From NCBI GenBank assembly GCA_048499435.1, contig JASNZW010000002.1, forward strand, positions 1 through 64,000: a stretch of DNA of 64,000 bases, in the 5' to 3' direction. The notes beneath the pieces are model-generated. The model made no database searches and was not told the origin of the DNA. It saw nothing but the letters and a program-made list of their open reading frames with translations. The DNA is from DAOTWC01 sp048499435. GTDB lineage: Bacteria > Chloroflexota > Anaerolineae > Aggregatilineales > Phototrophicaceae. The translations under genes were made by a program, and so were the position numbers. This document shows, one piece after another, positions 1 to 8,223 of the stretch; position 1 is the first letter of the stretch, and every line of letters starts with the position of its first letter.

Positions 1-44
1 GCGCCCTCACCCCCCCGGCGCGACCTCCCCCCCCGGCCTTTGCA

Positions 45-410
45 ACCTCACCCCCCGGCGCGACCTCACCCCCCGGCCCCCTCTCCATGGGGAGAGGGGG
101 AGACAAGCAAGCGCGGGCTGCAAGTCCCCTCTCCTATGGAGAGGGGATTTAGGGGTGAGGTTGTGTACCTCACCCCCCGGCGCGACCTCACCCCCCCGGC
201 CCCCTCTCCATGGGGAGAGGGGGAGACAAGCAAGCGCGCGGCCGCAAGTCCCCTCTCTTATGGAGAGGGGATTTAGGGGTGAGGTTGTGTACCTCACCCC
301 CCGGCGCGACCTCACCCCCCAGCCCCCTCTCCATGGGGAGAGGGGGAGACAAGCAAGCACGCGGCCGCAAATCCCCTCTCCTATGAGAGGGGATTTAGGG
401 GTGAGGTTGC
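45..410. repeat. Tandem array of three ~122-nt palindromic repeats
   Basis: Three near-identical units begin at about 45, 167 and 291 (periods 122 and 124 nt). Each opens with CCTCACCCCCCGGCGCGACC and closes with GGGGTGAGGTTG, so its ends are inverted repeats of each other. Inside each unit are two further palindromes: a C5TCTCC/GGAGAG5 hairpin around CATGG, and a TCCCCTCTCC/GGAGAGGGGA-type hairpin. Positions 1-44 look like a degraded part of another unit. The whole stretch 1-440 holds no credible gene; the open frames crossing it encode low-complexity Pro/Arg/Gly peptides. The array lies just past the 3' end of the radical SAM gene. Related single copies occur near 4816 and inside a gene near 49453. 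Confidence 0.85.
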
Positions 411-440
411 GTTGGAGAGGGGACTTGGTTCCGCGCTTGC

Positions 441-2186
441 TTAGTGCGCGGCGCGCGGGAACAGCGCCCAGCGCATCTGCTGCAGCCCCACGTCGATCGC
501 GGAACGCAGCGCGCCAAGGTTGCGCAGCGACTTGGCGTAGGTGATGATCGGCCCAGGGCGGAACATCCACTCGCGCATGGCGCGGCGCGCCTCCGCCTCC
601 AGGTCCTCCGCGCTGAGGTTGTCGTACTGCAGCACAGTTGACTGGTCCATGTCCACCTGTTCCCAGCGCGTGCCCGGCTTGAACCAGTTGTTCTCCATCA
701 CCTGGAAGAAGAACGGCGTGCCAGGGTAGGGCGCGGCGATGTGGAAGATCGCCAGGTCAAGCGGCAGTTCCTTGCTGAAGTCAATCGTTTCCTGGATGGT
801 CTCACGGGTTTCGCCCGGCAGGCCGATGATGAAGTAGCCCATGTTGCGGATGCCCGCCTGGCGCGACCACGCCAGGCTCTGGCGGGCGCGGGCCGGCTGC
901 GTGCCCTTGTGCACGCTCTTGAGAATCTGCTCGCTGGCGCTCTCGATGCCCCAGGAAATGACCGAGCAGCCCGCCTGGCCCATCTTCATCAGCATTTCTT
1001 CATCCACATAGTCCACGCGGCTGTTGCAGGTGAACTTAAGGCCCAGCTTGGAGTCAATCAGCCCGTCGCAGATGCCCATCACCTGCTCGCGGTTGGCGGT
1101 GAACAGGTCGGCGTACATGTGGATGTTCTTCACGCCCAGCCCGGCCAGCATCTTGATCTCGGCCATGATGTTTTCAGGGCTGCGCAGGCGCAGGGCGTGC
1201 TGGTAGCTGACGTGCTTGATGCAGTAGGTGCAGCCGGCGGTGCAGCCCCGGCTGGTCACGATGAACTGGTATGTGCCGTCCAGCACCGCTGTGCGGTACT
1301 TATCCAGCGGCAGCAGGTGATGCATCGGGATGGGCAGATCGTCCAGGTTGGGGATGAAGTTGCGGTCCGGGTTGCGGACGATCTCGCCCTTCGAGCGCCA
1401 GACCAGCCCCTTGACGTGGCTCATGTCATAGTGGCCGGTCGCGGGGTCGCGCTGCGCCACGACCGGTTCCCAGGTGGGGTCGGTGGTGCGGTACAGCTTC
1501 TCGATCTCCGGGCTGAACTCGGTGCGGCCCATCTGCGTGTCCACCACCTCGCGCAGCGTCATCTCTGGCTCGCCGCGCAGGCAGTAGTCGAGCGCCGGGT
1601 GCGGGCGCATCGTCTCGACCGCCAGCGGCGTGACGTGCGTGCCGAACGCCATCGTCGTCGCGCCGATGCTCTTGGCAAGGAAGCAGCCGTACATGTCGTT
1701 GGTGAGCGTGGGCGCGGTAAGCTGGGTGAGGTAGTAGCGCGGCTTGAGTTCGCGCAGCTTGGCGTCAAACTCCGGCCACGTCATGCGCTCAGCGATGGCG
1801 TCGATCACGGCCACCCTGTAATCGGGGTAGAGCACGGCGGCCATCTGCGCCAGCGACACCTGCCCCCAGATCATGTTCTCACGGCTGCGGCGGCCCACGC
1901 GGTGCTGGCTGCGAATCCAGATGCCGCCGTCCGGCGCGGGCGGGTTGACCAGCAGCACATCCACGTTGTACGTTTCGTAGTCCGTGTTGAACCTGGCGAC
2001 GATCGGGTCGGCGTCAGGGAAGCGCACGTTAGAGACTTTCGACACGCGGCGCGTGCCCAGGTTCTCCATCAGCTTCGATTCCAGGTCTTTCCGGCCCGAC
2101 ATCTCGCCGCCGGCGTAGGGGGTGTCGCTGCGATAAGCTGCCTTGAGGACAGCGTCATAGGCATTGTTGTCGAAGTGCGTTGCCAT
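441..2186 (-). CDS. B12-binding-type radical SAM enzyme
   Basis: 581 residues. The N-terminal third (about 75-220) has a cobalamin-binding-like fold: LLVNPPAPDGG, then alternating helices and strands, although the DxHxxG histidine loop of methionine synthase is not evident. The radical SAM core starts near residue 308 with the [4Fe-4S] motif C315-x3-C319-x2-C322, followed by GIES and IIGLPGET segments typical of the superfamily. Such proteins catalyse radical methylations or ring rearrangements of lipids, glycans or tetrapyrroles; the substrate cannot be read from sequence. Start: ATG preceded by AGAGGAAA. It is last in a minus-strand run behind a GT2 enzyme and a sugar aminotransferase, which hints at glycan or glycolipid modification. 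HpnJ- or BchE-like roles are possible but unsupported. Confidence 0.85.
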   Translation of the reverse strand: MATHFDNNAYDAVLKAAYRSDTPYAGGEMSGRKDLESKLMENLGTRRVSKVSNVRFPDADPIVARFNTDYETYNVDVLLVNPPAPDGGIWIRSQHRVGRRSRENMIWGQVSLAQMAAVLYPDYRVAVIDAIAERMTWPEFDAKLRELKPRYYLTQLTAPTLTNDMYGCFLAKSIGATTMAFGTHVTPLAVETMRPHPALDYCLRGEPEMTLREVVDTQMGRTEFSPEIEKLYRTTDPTWEPVVAQRDPATGHYDMSHVKGLVWRSKGEIVRNPDRNFIPNLDDLPIPMHHLLPLDKYRTAVLDGTYQFIVTSRGCTAGCTYCIKHVSYQHALRLRSPENIMAEIKMLAGLGVKNIHMYADLFTANREQVMGICDGLIDSKLGLKFTCNSRVDYVDEEMLMKMGQAGCSVISWGIESASEQILKSVHKGTQPARARQSLAWSRQAGIRNMGYFIIGLPGETRETIQETIDFSKELPLDLAIFHIAAPYPGTPFFFQVMENNWFKPGTRWEQVDMDQSTVLQYDNLSAEDLEAEARRAMREWMFRPGPIITYAKSLRNLGALRSAIDVGLQQMRWALFPRAAH

Positions 2187-2253
2187 ACAGATTTCCTCTA
2201 GATAGTCGCTCGTGTCAGGGTGGGCGTCGCCAGCGCGTTCGCCGGCGGCCAGC

Positions 2254-3498
2254 TCAGGCCAGGTCAGGCGCGGCCGGCAGGATCACGGTCTCGTCGCTGA
2301 CGAACTCAACGTTCGCGCCCAGGTCAGCCTCAGCCTTGAAGTCGCGCTTGCTCAGCTCAGTCAGAACCTTCACCAGCAGCCAGCTCATGCCAAGCTGGAT
2401 GCCGGTCATGATGAACATGGCGCTGGGGAACAGCAGGAACCAGGCCGGCTCAGCCGACGGCAGCAGCACCGCCGCCACGAACAGCACCACGCCGAAGGCG
2501 AACAGCGCCGCGCCGATCACGCCGAAGCGCTGCTCCAGCGGCTGGCGGAACACCGGCCGCCCCAGCAGCCCCTGGCGAATCGGGCGGCGGTGGAACAGCG
2601 ACACAATGTAGTTGAACACCGTGCCGGTGCTGAACAGGTTGACCGCCGCGATCGCCAGCGTCATCGCCAGGAACAGCAGGTTGACGTAGCCGCTGCGGTC
2701 CTGCACGCCCTGGCTGACAGCCAGCATCCAGGGCAGCAGCGCCAGCAGCGCCAGGCCGACCGCCACCAGCGACAGGCCGCCCAGCAGCCGCACCGGGTTG
2801 TAAACGGCGGCGGTCCCCAGAATGCTGAACAGGAAGCGCAGGCCGTCGTGCACCACGCTGAGCTTGCTTTCGCCGTCGCGCTCTTCGTAGCGGATCGGCA
2901 CTTCGATCATCTTGATATCTTCGTGCAGGGCGCGCGTGCTCATCACCGGCGTGAAGTTCAGGCCGTCCGGCAGCGGGTACAGCTTGGTGAGCGCCGCCCG
3001 CGTGAGGATGCGCTGGCCGCTGGCGCTGTCAGTGATGCGCACGCTGCCGATGATGCTCACCAGCCCGGCGAAAACCGTGTTGCCGATGCGCCGCGTCAGG
3101 GGCATATCGCTGTCCGCGCCGGCCATGCGCGTGCCGATCACCAGGTCGGCGTTGTGTTCCTTCAGCGCCTTGAACATGGCCGGGAAGTACTCCGGCGGGT
3201 AGGTTCCATCAGCGTCCATGAACGCCAGATAGTCACCCTGCGCGTAGCGGAAGCCGGTCTTGAGCGCGCCGCCGTAGTTGCGGTTGATCTTGTGCTGAAC
3301 AAGGACGACGCCCTGGTCAGCGAAGCTGCGCACGATCTCGGCGGTGCGGTCTTTGGAGCAGTCGTCCACGACGATCAGCTCCAGGCCGTCCAGCCCGACG
3401 CTCTTCAGCTCTGGCTCCACCGCCAGTACACGCTTGATCACTTCGCCAACACCGTTTTCTTCGTTGTAGGCAGGAATAACGATTGACAGGATGTTCAT
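2254..3498 (-). CDS. GT2 glycosyltransferase with C-terminal membrane helices (polyprenyl-phosphate type)
   Basis: 414 residues. The catalytic GT-A domain (about 1-215) begins SIVIPAYNEENGVGEVI and carries the FMDADGTYPPEYF aspartate motif that binds nucleotide sugar and metal. About four hydrophobic helices follow between residues 230 and 375 (LSLVAVGLALLALLPWML, VNLLFLAMTLAIAAVNLF and others). This layout matches GtrB/DPM1-like enzymes that transfer sugar from a nucleotide sugar to a polyprenyl phosphate at the membrane. Start: ATG with GAAGGGC upstream. It lies between the aminotransferase and the radical SAM gene on the same strand and is probably part of a surface-glycan set. The sugar is unknown. 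Confidence 0.85.
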   Translation of the reverse strand: MNILSIVIPAYNEENGVGEVIKRVLAVEPELKSVGLDGLELIVVDDCSKDRTAEIVRSFADQGVVLVQHKINRNYGGALKTGFRYAQGDYLAFMDADGTYPPEYFPAMFKALKEHNADLVIGTRMAGADSDMPLTRRIGNTVFAGLVSIIGSVRITDSASGQRILTRAALTKLYPLPDGLNFTPVMSTRALHEDIKMIEVPIRYEERDGESKLSVVHDGLRFLFSILGTAAVYNPVRLLGGLSLVAVGLALLALLPWMLAVSQGVQDRSGYVNLLFLAMTLAIAAVNLFSTGTVFNYIVSLFHRRPIRQGLLGRPVFRQPLEQRFGVIGAALFAFGVVLFVAAVLLPSAEPAWFLLFPSAMFIMTGIQLGMSWLLVKVLTELSKRDFKAEADLGANVEFVSDETVILPAAPDLA

Positions 3499-3532
3499 AC
3501 GCTGCGCCCTTCATGGTCGTCGTGTGGTATCA

Positions 3533-3569
3533 GCCTAACGATGCCATGACAGCCTAACGGTTGCCTAAC
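3533..3569 (-). promoter_or_regulatory. Triple GTTAGGC direct repeat upstream of a GT2 gene
   Basis: Read on the minus strand, GTTAGGC occurs three times (plus-strand GCCTAAC at 3533, 3552 and 3563; spacings 19 and 11 nt), 35-70 nt before the glycosyltransferase start. An AT-rich TATAAA-like sequence lies at 3595-3600 on the same strand. Direct repeats near promoters can be regulator sites; 11-nt spacing is used by OmpR/PhoB-type regulators. That this is an operator is inference only. Confidence 0.3.
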
Positions 3570-3609
3570 ATCCTTTTGTCAGGTTTCTGTCTGTTTTATA
3601 CTGCGGGGG

Positions 3610-4719
3610 TCAGCCGCCAGCCTGTAATTCTGCGGCGCAGGCGCTGACGGCGGCGGCCGCCGCCTGAACATCGGCCGCCGTCAGGCCGATATACAGCGGC
3701 AGCGACAGGATCTCGCGCGCGGCCTGTTCGGTCAGCGGCAGGCTGCCGGGCCGGTAGCCCAGGTCAGCATACGCTTCCTGGCGGTGCACCGGGACGGGGT
3801 AGTGGATCAGCGTGCCCACGCCGCGCGCCTGCAGCGCCTGCATCAGGCGGTCGCGCTGCGGGTGGCGCACGACGTACAGATGGTACACGTGCTCAACAGC
3901 GCCCACCGCGCGCGGCAGCGTCACGCCGGCCAGCGCGCCGTCATAGCTGGCGGCCAGGGCGCGGCGCTGGGCGTTGTGCGCGTCCAGGTGGGCCAGCTTC
4001 ACGCGCAGGATAGCCGCCTGCACCTCGTCCAGCCGGCTGTTCACGCCGCGCACAACGTTGTGATAGCGCACAGCCTGGCCGTAATTGCGCAGCAGACGCA
4101 GGCGTTCGGCCAGCTGCGCGTCGCTGGTGATCACCGCGCCGCCGTCGCCCGCCGCGCCCAGGTTCTTGGTGGGGTAAAAACTGAAGGCGGCCAGGTGGCC
4201 AAACGCGCCCACCACCCGCCCGCGCCAGCGTGCGCCGTGCGCCTGGGCGCAGTCCTCGACCAGCAGCAGGCCGTGCTGTGCCGCCAGCGCCCCCAGCGCG
4301 TCCATGTCCGCCGGGTGGCCGTAGAGGTGAACCGGCAGCAGCGCTTTCGTGCGCGGCGTGATCGCCGCCCGCGCCGCGTCCGGGTCCATCGTGTACGTGT
4401 CGGGGTTGATCTCCACCAGCACCGGCGTCGCGCCGGCGCGCTCGACCGCGCAGACCGTCGGCACGGCGGTGTGCGCCACCGTGATCACCTCGTCGCCCGG
4501 CCCGACGCCCCCGGCGCGCAGCGCCAGCTCAATCGCGTCGGTCCCGTTGGCGACGCCGACCGCGTGGCCGACGCCGTGATAGGCGGCGAACTCAGCCTCG
4601 AAAGCGGCCAGTTCTGGCCCCAGGATGTACCAACCGCTGTTGAGGGCGCGCAGCGCGGCGGCGTTCAGCTCATCGGCCAGCAGGGTGTGCAGCGGTTTGA
4701 GGTCGTTGAATGGGATCAT
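3610..4719 (-). CDS. DegT/DnrJ/EryC1/StrS family sugar aminotransferase
   Basis: 369 residues, the usual length for the family. It begins IPFNDLKPLH, has the GVANGTDAIELAL cofactor-phosphate region, VEDCAQAHGA with the pyridine-binding aspartate D156, and the Schiff-base lysine K185 in SFYPTKNLGAAGDGG. These PLP enzymes aminate keto sugars attached to dUDP/dTDP or similar carriers during synthesis of amino-sugar surface glycans. HYPVPVHRQEAY near the C terminus is also typical. The ATG follows ACAGGCCG. It is the first gene of a minus-strand run with the GT2 and radical SAM genes. Confidence 0.92.
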   Translation of the reverse strand: MIPFNDLKPLHTLLADELNAAALRALNSGWYILGPELAAFEAEFAAYHGVGHAVGVANGTDAIELALRAGGVGPGDEVITVAHTAVPTVCAVERAGATPVLVEINPDTYTMDPDAARAAITPRTKALLPVHLYGHPADMDALGALAAQHGLLLVEDCAQAHGARWRGRVVGAFGHLAAFSFYPTKNLGAAGDGGAVITSDAQLAERLRLLRNYGQAVRYHNVVRGVNSRLDEVQAAILRVKLAHLDAHNAQRRALAASYDGALAGVTLPRAVGAVEHVYHLYVVRHPQRDRLMQALQARGVGTLIHYPVPVHRQEAYADLGYRPGSLPLTEQAAREILSLPLYIGLTAADVQAAAAAVSACAAELQAGG

Positions 4720-4760
4720 CGGCCTGTCTGTCCCCGGAATATCAGCGGCGAACAGATGGC

Positions 4761-4766
4761 AGTATA
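4761..4766 (-). promoter_or_regulatory. Candidate -10 box for the aminotransferase gene
   Basis: Minus-strand TATACT lies 42 nt before the start codon in otherwise GC-rich sequence. A weak -35 (TTCCGG) sits 17 nt upstream. Support comes only from the -10 match and position. Confidence 0.35.
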
Positions 4767-4815
4767 CCCCGCGCCGGGCATCCCCGGAAGTGAGGCTAAG
4801 TTCTGTTGACGTTTG

Positions 4816-4932
4816 CCCTCACCCCCCGGCCCACTCTCCCGCAAAGCAGGAGAGGGGGGACAGAACGGGTCGCAGCGGTTTACCCCTCGCCCGTTCCACG
4901 AGAGAGGGGTGGCGCGCAGCGCGGGGTGAGGG
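4816..4932. repeat. Interspersed palindromic element, single copy
   Basis: The 117-nt element opens with CCCTCACCCC (4816-4825) and closes with the exact inverse GGGGTGAGGG (4923-4932). Internal hairpins include CTCTCC...GGAGAG. It belongs to the same family as the array at 45-410 but has a different central part (ACAGAACGGGTCGCAGC). It fills most of the gap between two glycan genes; no gene is visible in it. Confidence 0.75.
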
Positions 4933-4956
4933 GAAAAGCGAAAATGTCAACGCAAC

Positions 4957-5880
4957 CTAGAGGCCCGGAAGCTGCGCCAGAAGCTGGCGGAAGGCCGCGT
5001 GTTTCTGGCGCTGTTCCTGGCTGCCGCCCGCGCGGTAGTACAGCGCGCCGGGGACGATGCGCACCAGGCAGTTGACGCCCAAAATCAGCTTGAGCAGGAA
5101 GGCGGACAGCGCGCCGTAGCTGCGGCGGAAGAAGCGCAGGCGGCTGCGGTACAGCTCAATGAACATTTCCCAGCGCACCTGTTTGCTGGTCCCGCCCCAC
5201 AGATGCACCGCCTGTGTGCGCGGGTTAAAGTACGTTTTCCAGCCCGCCTGCTTGAAGCGGTAGCACCAGTCCACTTCTTCAGAGTACATGAAGTACCCCT
5301 CGTCCATCACGCCCACCTGGTCAATGGCGTCCCGCCGCACCAGCATGAACGCGCCCATCACCACGTCCACCGTGCGCACATCGTCATAGTCCCAGTCGCC
5401 CAGCAGGTACTTGCCGAACACGCGGTGATGCGGGAACAGCTTCTCCAGCCCGACCGCTGTGTACAGCTCGGTCTCCAGCGTGGGGAAGCGGCTGCACGAC
5501 CGCTGCAGGCGGCGGTCCTCGTACAGCAGCTTGCAGGCCGCCATGCCCGCGTCCGGGCGCGCATCCATAAACGCCACCATCTCGTCAATCGTGCCGTCCT
5601 CGACGAAGGCGTCGCTGTTGAGCAGCAGCACATAGCGCCCCTGGCTGACCGCGATGCCCTGGTTGTTGGCGGCGGCGAAACCTTTGTTGTCGCTGTTGGC
5701 GATGAGCGTCGTAGCGGGAAAGTCGCGCCGCACCATGTCTTGGCTGCCGTCGCTGGAGTGGTTGTCCACCACGATCACCTCGTAGCTGACGCGCTTAACC
5801 GTGTCCTGGACGTGGCGCAGGCATTTCGCCAGCAGCGCCTGCGCGTTCCAGTTGACGATGATGATGGAGACGTCAGGCAT
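4957..5880 (-). CDS. GT2 family glycosyltransferase (rhamnosyltransferase-like)
   Basis: 307 residues. It begins VSIIIVNWNAQALLAKCL, with VVDNHSSDGS and LLLNSDAFVEDG (the DxD-like motif) and the acceptor-side segment GYFMYSEEVDWCYRFKQAGW, which is characteristic of WbbL-like rhamnosyl/glycosyl transferases. No strong membrane helix, apart from a possible re-entrant stretch near 265-285. Likely adds a sugar during surface polysaccharide assembly on the cytoplasmic face of the membrane. It is monocistronic on the minus strand, separated from the aminotransferase by the repeat element and divergent from a GNAT gene. Donor and acceptor are unknown. Confidence 0.88.
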   Translation of the reverse strand: MPDVSIIIVNWNAQALLAKCLRHVQDTVKRVSYEVIVVDNHSSDGSQDMVRRDFPATTLIANSDNKGFAAANNQGIAVSQGRYVLLLNSDAFVEDGTIDEMVAFMDARPDAGMAACKLLYEDRRLQRSCSRFPTLETELYTAVGLEKLFPHHRVFGKYLLGDWDYDDVRTVDVVMGAFMLVRRDAIDQVGVMDEGYFMYSEEVDWCYRFKQAGWKTYFNPRTQAVHLWGGTSKQVRWEMFIELYRSRLRFFRRSYGALSAFLLKLILGVNCLVRIVPGALYYRAGGSQEQRQKHAAFRQLLAQLPGL

Positions 5881-5974
5881 GGTGTATCGTTCCCTCCGGC
5901 GCAGCGCCCGCTCACATTTTTAGTTGTAGGCGCGCGGCCTTGCCTGCGGCTAAAACCGGCGGCGCGCCCGGCAG

Positions 5975-6003
5975 TTGAGACCTGCCGCGTCCTGCTGTAC
6001 ACT
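5975..6003 (+). promoter_or_regulatory. Sigma70-type promoter for the GNAT/GT2 pair
   Basis: TTGAGA (5975-5980), 17-nt spacer, TACACT (5998-6003). Start of transcription would be near 6010, about 30 nt before the ATG at 6039. Spacing is optimal and both hexamers match at 4-5 of 6 positions. Confidence 0.6.
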
Positions 6004-6038
6004 GGCGGTCACGCGGCAGCAGTGAAGGGTGACGGCCT

Positions 6039-6569
6039 ATGAGCGCTGACTATATCATTCGTGAGGCAGTGCCGGAAGATGCAGCCCGCATGGTCGCTTA
6101 CGTGCGCATGCTGGCTGACGAGCCGAACAACGGCATCGGCATGGCTTCAGCGGATGAATTTCGCTACACCGTTGAGCAGGAAGCAGAGCTGGTGGCGCAG
6201 TACGCTGCTTCCCCCACCCATCTGTTCCTGGTGGCCGTCGCGCGCGGCGAGATTATCGGCATGGCGGAGTGTCATGGCGGCCAGCGCGGCCTGCGCTTTT
6301 CGGCTGAACTCAGCCTGAGCGTGCACAGGGACTGGCGCCGGCAGGGTGTAGGCACGGCGCTGATGCGGCACATGCTGCGCTGGGCGCAGGATAACCCGCT
6401 GATCCACCGCCTTGAACTGTACGTTTTCCCCGACAACGCCCGCGCGATCGCGCTGTACGAACAGCTCGGCTTCGTGCATGAGGGCACGCGCCGGCAGGCG
6501 TTCTACAAGGCTGGCGCGTTTCTGGACCTGATGATTATGAGCGTTCTGTTCGACCGTGAGGGCCTGTGA
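6039..6569 (+). CDS. GNAT family N-acetyltransferase
   Basis: 176 residues. The central region holds the acetyl-CoA-binding motif A: LSLSVHRDWRRQGVGTALMRHML (R/Q-x-x-G-x-G/A), followed by ELYVFPDNARAIALYEQLGFVHEGTRRQAFYK, the usual motif B and C-terminal signature of RimI/RimJ-like acetyltransferases. It transfers an acetyl group from acetyl-CoA to an amine; the target is not predictable. Its stop overlaps the GTG start of the next gene by 4 nt (GTGA), so the two are translationally coupled. Confidence 0.9.
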   Translation: MSADYIIREAVPEDAARMVAYVRMLADEPNNGIGMASADEFRYTVEQEAELVAQYAASPTHLFLVAVARGEIIGMAECHGGQRGLRFSAELSLSVHRDWRRQGVGTALMRHMLRWAQDNPLIHRLELYVFPDNARAIALYEQLGFVHEGTRRQAFYKAGAFLDLMIMSVLFDREGL

Positions 6570-7396
6570 GCGCCGCGCCGCGTCTGTCCGTCGTTATCGT
6601 CAACTACAACACGTGGGCGGACCTGCGCGCCTGCCTGGCGGCGCTGGAGACGTGCGCGCCGCGCCCGCAGGTGATCGTGGTGGACAACGACGGCAGCGCG
6701 GCGGCGGCGGCGCGCGTCTACCCCTGGGTAGAGTACCTGCCGCAGCCGGAGAACCGCTGGTTCTGCGCCGGCAACAACATCGGCATCGCCGCCGCGCGCG
6801 GCGAATACGTGCTGCTGCTCAACCCGGACACGATCCCGCCGCCGGCGGCGCTCGCCGCGCTGGTCGCCTTTATGGACGCGCACCCCGAGTACACCGGGGC
6901 TACTATTCAACTGCGCTACCCTGACGGCAGCGTCCAGCGCACCTGCTCGCAAATTCCCACTTACAGCTACCTGCTGCTCCAGCACACGCCGCTGGGCTGG
7001 CTGCTGCGCGGGGCGCGCGCCCGCGCCCGCATGCGCCAGTGGTATCACGGCTGGGACCGCGAAACCGACCGTGACGTGGCGGTGCTGCCCGGTTCGTGCC
7101 TGCTGATGCGCCGCGCCGATCTGTGCCTGAACGCCGCGCTGCTGCTTTATTTCCCCGAAGACGACCTGGCCTGGCGCTTCGCCGGGGCGCACTTCCGCTT
7201 TCTGGCCGGGCCGCCCATCATCCACCGCGAGAAAGCGGCGACGCGCACCTGGCTGGCGACGCGCGTCTACTTTCGCGACCTGTACGTTTACACGCGCGCG
7301 CATCACGGCGCGGCGCGCGCGGCGCTGCTGTGGGCGCTGTCGCGCCCGCTGCTGTGGGGCATGGCGCTGAAGCAGCGGCTCGCGCCGGGGCGCTAG
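6566..7396 (+). CDS. GT2 family glycosyltransferase
   Basis: 276 residues, GTG start overlapping the preceding stop. Begins LSVVIVNYNTWADLRACL and has VVDNDGS, LLLNPDTIPPPAAL (metal/nucleotide motif) and LLYFPEDDLAWRFAGAHFRF, the catalytic acidic segment of WbbL-like transferases. It resembles the minus-strand enzyme at 4957-5880 and may be a diverged paralogue. The 3' end overlaps the convergent thioredoxin gene by 4 nt: both stops share CTAG at 7393-7396. Confidence 0.87.
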   Translation: MSAAPRLSVVIVNYNTWADLRACLAALETCAPRPQVIVVDNDGSAAAAARVYPWVEYLPQPENRWFCAGNNIGIAAARGEYVLLLNPDTIPPPAALAALVAFMDAHPEYTGATIQLRYPDGSVQRTCSQIPTYSYLLLQHTPLGWLLRGARARARMRQWYHGWDRETDRDVAVLPGSCLLMRRADLCLNAALLLYFPEDDLAWRFAGAHFRFLAGPPIIHREKAATRTWLATRVYFRDLYVYTRAHHGAARAALLWALSRPLLWGMALKQRLAPGR

Positions 7397-8118
7397 AGCG
7401 CGTCCTCCACCATCCGCCGGATCGCGCCGCTGTTGGCCCCTACCTGCCGCTGCGCGACCGCGCCGTCCTTGAACAGAATCAGCGTCGGGATGGAGCGCAC
7501 ACCGAACTGCTGCGCCGTCACCGGGTTCTCGTCCACATTGAGCTTGACGATGCGCACGCGCCCGGCGTGCTGGGCCGCCAGATCCTCCAGCACCGGCGCG
7601 ATCGCGCGGCACGGCCCGCACCAGGGCGCCCAGAAATCCACCAGCACCGGGCGGTCGCTGTTGAGCACCGTCTTTTTGAAGGTGGCGTCCGTCACCGGCG
7701 CGGTGGCGGCTTTGCCCGCGCCGCCGCTGGCCGGGCGGGGCGCTTCGGCCTGCTGGCGCGCCGCCGGCTCTGGCCCCCGGTCGAGCAGATAATCGGCGTG
7801 GGCGCGGATATCAGCCGGGCGGACGCCGCCCGCCTGCGATTTCGTCTTGCGCCCGAACAGGCCCGGCGTCAGCGTCACGACCGCCGGCAGCGGCAGCGCG
7901 CCGTACTGGCGGTGTGTCTCCGGGTTGGCGGCGACATCTACGCGGGCCACCAGCAGCGCGCCGGCGTTCTTCTTCGCCAGCCCGGCGACGGCGTCGTCGC
8001 TCGGCTTGTCGCTTTTCTGGCGGCTGTCATACAGATACAGCAGCACCGGCAGCTTCTGCGACAGCACCTTGCGCAGGTTGGCGTCGTCGGTGGTGATCGG
8101 GGTGTCGAAAACGGGCAT
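7393..8118 (-). CDS. Tandem thioredoxin-fold protein with one active CGPC site
   Basis: 241 residues. The C-terminal domain (about 135-241) is a standard thioredoxin with VDFWAPWCGPCRAIAPVLEDLA, the cis-proline segment IPTLILFKDG and GA at the end, so it should catalyse dithiol-disulfide exchange. The N-terminal domain (about 5-110; LPVLLYLYDSR, ARVDVAANPETHRQYGALPLPAVV) has the same fold but lacks the CxxC pair, as in CnoX/YbbN-like or other chaperone-linked thioredoxins. A low-complexity Ala/Pro/Gly linker joins them. No signal peptide, so cytoplasmic. Its stop shares CTAG with the convergent glycosyltransferase. Confidence 0.88.
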   Translation of the reverse strand: MPVFDTPITTDDANLRKVLSQKLPVLLYLYDSRQKSDKPSDDAVAGLAKKNAGALLVARVDVAANPETHRQYGALPLPAVVTLTPGLFGRKTKSQAGGVRPADIRAHADYLLDRGPEPAARQQAEAPRPASGGAGKAATAPVTDATFKKTVLNSDRPVLVDFWAPWCGPCRAIAPVLEDLAAQHAGRVRIVKLNVDENPVTAQQFGVRSIPTLILFKDGAVAQRQVGANSGAIRRMVEDAL

Positions 8119-8223
8119 CGCGTCGTTTCTCCAGGTTCGTCAGCGGTTTACACTTTCCAGACGCCGCCACGCGCCCGCTTTATACCCGCGTGCCGCGCAA
8201 TTCATACGCAGCGCTTACGCGCC

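Noticed and set aside
45..410. CRISPR array
   Set aside because: Units are ~122 nt, nearly identical throughout, with no unique spacers and no cas genes.
7..570. Frames through the repeat array encoding PLSPWRGG-type peptides
   Set aside because: They are translations of the palindromic repeats. This peptide type is an annotation artefact when it stands alone.
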